Source: Aquificales bacterium (GTDB lineage: Bacteria; Aquificota; Aquificia; Aquificales; Aquificaceae). From it: a stretch of DNA of 43,023 nucleotides. The stretch is taken from assembly GCA_027037055.1 (NCBI GenBank), contig JALWBR010000003.1, forward strand, positions 1 through 43,023. Reading direction: 5' to 3'. The notes beneath the pieces are model-generated. The model was not told where the DNA came from, ran no database searches, and saw nothing but the letters and a program-made list of their open reading frames with translations. Both the position numbers and the translations under genes were made by a program. Of the stretch, positions 41,033-43,023 are shown in pieces (position 1 is the first letter of the stretch; each line of letters opens with the position of its first letter).

Positions 41033-43023
41033 ATGGATATATACAGATATATATTTATAATCCTTGCTTGTGCTGGCTTGACCTTCGCCTCAACCTATTA
41101 TGTAGCACCCACTCCTCAAGGCACCGCGGATTGCTCGTCACCAGCAAACGCCTGCGATTTCCAAACCGCCTTGAACAATGCACAAGCTGACGGTACAGAC
41201 TCGGTTATATATCTTCTTCCTGGCACATATAACATAAGCTCCACTTTAACTTATACAACGCCCGACGGAGACGGTAAGCTCACCATACTGGCACAAGATC
41301 CGAATAATAAACCTGTACTTAACGGAAACAATTCAGTTCAAATGCTGAACATAAACAATGATAGTGACAATGATAGAGACCAGGATGGGGGTGCGGATAT
41401 AACAATTCAAGATGTTATTTTTACGGGCGGTAACATATCGGGTAACGGGGGCGCCCTGTTTATAAATGCGGGTTTAGCGAATGTGAATGTTGAAAACTGT
41501 GAGTTTACATCCAATCAGGCAACCAACGGGGGAGGCATCTATATATATACCTTCGGGGGTACAATAACCCTGAGCGGTAACTCTTTTTCAAACAACTCCG
41601 CAAGTTTCAACGGCGGAGGAGTTTATTTGGGGGTTGGTACAGGCTCAACAAATTTGAACGGAAATGCCTTTTCAAATAACTCTTCTTCAAATAACTCTTC
41701 TTCATCAAACGGGGGAGGTGCTTTCATTTCTGGTGGCGGTATATCATCCCATACTCTTCAGAATAATATATTTGATACCAACTCAGCCAACACGAACGGA
41801 GGGGGTCTTTATATAAGGGGCGGAGAAGTAACATTTACAGGAAACACATTTAAAAACAACACATCATCCAACGGCAATGGAGGAGGTGTTTACATACCTC
41901 CGGATTATTCTTCTACCATAACTTTTTCAAATAACATATTTGCGGGTAATTCTGGATACAATGGTGGTGGTATATATGTAGCGCGTAACTTTACAAGTAC
42001 GGTAATTCTTACAAACAATACTTTATACAACAACACAGCTACTACAAACGGCGGAGGTGTTTATATATTTGCGTGGCCAGAGCAGGTAACCTTAAGGATA
42101 TATAACAACATAATTTGGGGGAATACAGCAAACGGGGGAGGTAACGACGGTGATGATCTATTCATTAATCCGGACGGCAATGGTGATAATACTGGTGCAA
42201 CGGTTGAGGTGTTTAACAATAATCTCGGAGTAAACAGTGATTTGAATACCGCAAACTCTGAAGATTTTGTTATAACAGTTACGGATAACTATACGCACGG
42301 CAACAATATAACAAGTGATCCCTTGTTTGTTGATCCTATGGGCGGTGACCTTCATATACAACCTACTTCGCCTTGCGTTGATGCGGGAGACAACAATGCA
42401 CCCGCCCTCCCTGCAGTGGATATGGATGGGGAGATAAGGATAATAGGAGGTGTGGTTGATATAGGAGCGGATGAATACAATCCACCCAACACTTCACCCG
42501 TTATAAACTCGTTTAATGCAAATCCTTCATCCGGCTATGCTCCCCTTACCGTTACCTTCTCGTGGAATGTTTCCGATGCGGACGGAGATCCCCTTATATG
42601 CTATCTTGACATAGACAATGACGGCGCAAATGAATACACGATAAATGATTGTGCTAACAACAATTCCAAGCAACACACATACACATCGGAGGGCAACTAC
42701 ACCGCAAAACTAACGGTAGAAGACGGAAGGGGAGGAAGTGATACGGGAACTGTTAATATAACCGTTGACCCCACGCCCTACTTTACACTGAATGTAACAA
42801 AGAACGGGGACGGTGAAGGTACGGTTGTCAGCAATCCTACGGGTATTGATTGCGGTAATGTTTGTTCCGCCCAATTTCTGTATATGACAAGAGTGACCCT
42901 TACCGTAACACCTTCCTCTGATTCTTTGTTCGCGGGCTGGGGAGGTGATTGTACACCGTGCGGAACAAATACATCCTGTGATATAGATATTGACTCGGAT
43001 AAAAATTGCACCGCAACAATTAA
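41033..43023 (+). CDS. Exported right-handed beta-helix protein with PKD and InlB-like repeats (3' end missing)
   Basis: The frame from ATG 41033 (GGGGGAG just upstream) stays open to the edge, 663 codons. The product has a signal peptide (YIFIILACAGLTFAS) and then about 15 turns of a parallel beta helix with repeated 'NGGGvYi...' and 'F.NNsas' units (for example TNGGGIYIY, FNGGGVYLG, TNGGGLYIR, YNGGGIYVA). This resembles Chlamydia-type polymorphic outer-membrane and pectate-lyase-like repeats. A PKD domain follows at about residues 485-580 (YAPLTVTFSW, YTAKLTVEDGRGGSDTGTV), then a divergent InlB B-type repeat (GTVVSNPTGIDCG, TPSSDSLFAGWGGDC). It is probably a secreted or surface adhesin or polysaccharide-binding protein. 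The TAA at 43021 is out of frame. Confidence 0.85.
   Translation, partial: MDIYRYIFIILACAGLTFASTYYVAPTPQGTADCSSPANACDFQTALNNAQADGTDSVIYLLPGTYNISSTLTYTTPDGDGKLTILAQDPNNKPVLNGNNSVQMLNINNDSDNDRDQDGGADITIQDVIFTGGNISGNGGALFINAGLANVNVENCEFTSNQATNGGGIYIYTFGGTITLSGNSFSNNSASFNGGGVYLGVGTGSTNLNGNAFSNNSSSNNSSSSNGGGAFISGGGISSHTLQNNIFDTNSANTNGGGLYIRGGEVTFTGNTFKNNTSSNGNGGGVYIPPDYSSTITFSNNIFAGNSGYNGGGIYVARNFTSTVILTNNTLYNNTATTNGGGVYIFAWPEQVTLRIYNNIIWGNTANGGGNDGDDLFINPDGNGDNTGATVEVFNNNLGVNSDLNTANSEDFVITVTDNYTHGNNITSDPLFVDPMGGDLHIQPTSPCVDAGDNNAPALPAVDMDGEIRIIGGVVDIGADEYNPPNTSPVINSFNANPSSGYAPLTVTFSWNVSDADGDPLICYLDIDNDGANEYTINDCANNNSKQHTYTSEGNYTAKLTVEDGRGGSDTGTVNITVDPTPYFTLNVTKNGDGEGTVVSNPTGIDCGNVCSAQFLYMTRVTLTVTPSSDSLFAGWGGDCTPCGTNTSCDIDIDSDKNCTATI

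Noticed and set aside
42158-43011. Minus-strand open frames within the beta-helix gene
   Set aside because: Antisense to a long continuous repeat-rich frame that runs to the window edge.
43021-43023. TAA at the last three bases as the end of the beta-helix gene
   Set aside because: It is not in frame: counting codons from 41033, the last full codon ends at 43021, so the gene continues past the edge.

Overview
The window looks like a chromosomal segment from a thermophilic, chemolithotrophic member of the Aquificota (Hydrogenobacter/Thermocrinis/Hydrogenivirga-like). This placement is inferred from gene content, not from a database search. The pointers are a futalosine-pathway menaquinone gene (mqnC), scattered arginine genes (argH, argB), short and heavily overlapping genes with scrambled operons, LptF/LptG-type permeases, DisA_N-type CdaA with a one-domain YbbR, and moderately AT-rich, AGG/AAG/ATA-rich coding. 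Almost all the DNA is coding and most genes are housekeeping.

Layout. 1-6050: the start of a cas6-like gene running off the left edge, divergent from a family 1 encapsulin shell gene that is one base upstream of ligA. Then come ispH, a periplasmic CPHC thioredoxin-fold protein, a Ser/Thr kinase and a PP2C phosphatase, the last four packed head to tail. 6051-7062: a small accessory patch with two overlapping small membrane proteins, a recombinase N-terminal domain fragment and an ScpA-like fragment. 7063-9233: an outer-membrane barrel and a Cys-rich lipoprotein. 9319-16174: fabZ, ftsB/divIC, eno, tmk, hemB, gcvT, lptF, tpiA and a gamma-glutamylcyclotransferase-like gene. 16175-19691: a second accessory island with two unrecognised genes, a PIN-domain nuclease, an unrecognised gene with a strong promoter and ribosome site, decayed fragments, and a seven-repeat CRISPR array transcribed from the minus strand. 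19692-40953: argH, copA, ygfZ, an NtrC-type regulator, rsmE, hup, ileS, nrnA, argB, tldD, a DUF4911 gene, dnaX, a flavin reductase, folP, cdaA, ybbR, an A-type Fe-S carrier, a Wzz-like protein, a secreted ComEC-like hydrolase, a VanZ-like protein and mqnC. 41033 to the right edge: a large exported beta-helix/PKD protein, incomplete.

Three sequence-level points stand out. First, many genes that head a transcription unit have no Shine-Dalgarno sequence. Instead a -10-like hexamer ends exactly 7 bases before the start codon (ispH, fabZ, eno, hemB, ygfZ, ntrC-like, the cyclotransferase gene), and it ends 8 or 9 bases before the start at the flavin reductase and dnaX. This is what leaderless mRNAs should look like. 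Internal operon genes use strong GGAGG sites instead. Second, dnaX carries a run of nine A near its 3' end; a one-base slip opens a tail that resembles the usual DnaX C-terminus. Third, the encapsulin shell gene has no visible cargo gene in the window and is coupled to DNA ligase, next to a cas6-like gene.

No rRNA or tRNA gene and no intact insertion sequence was seen.
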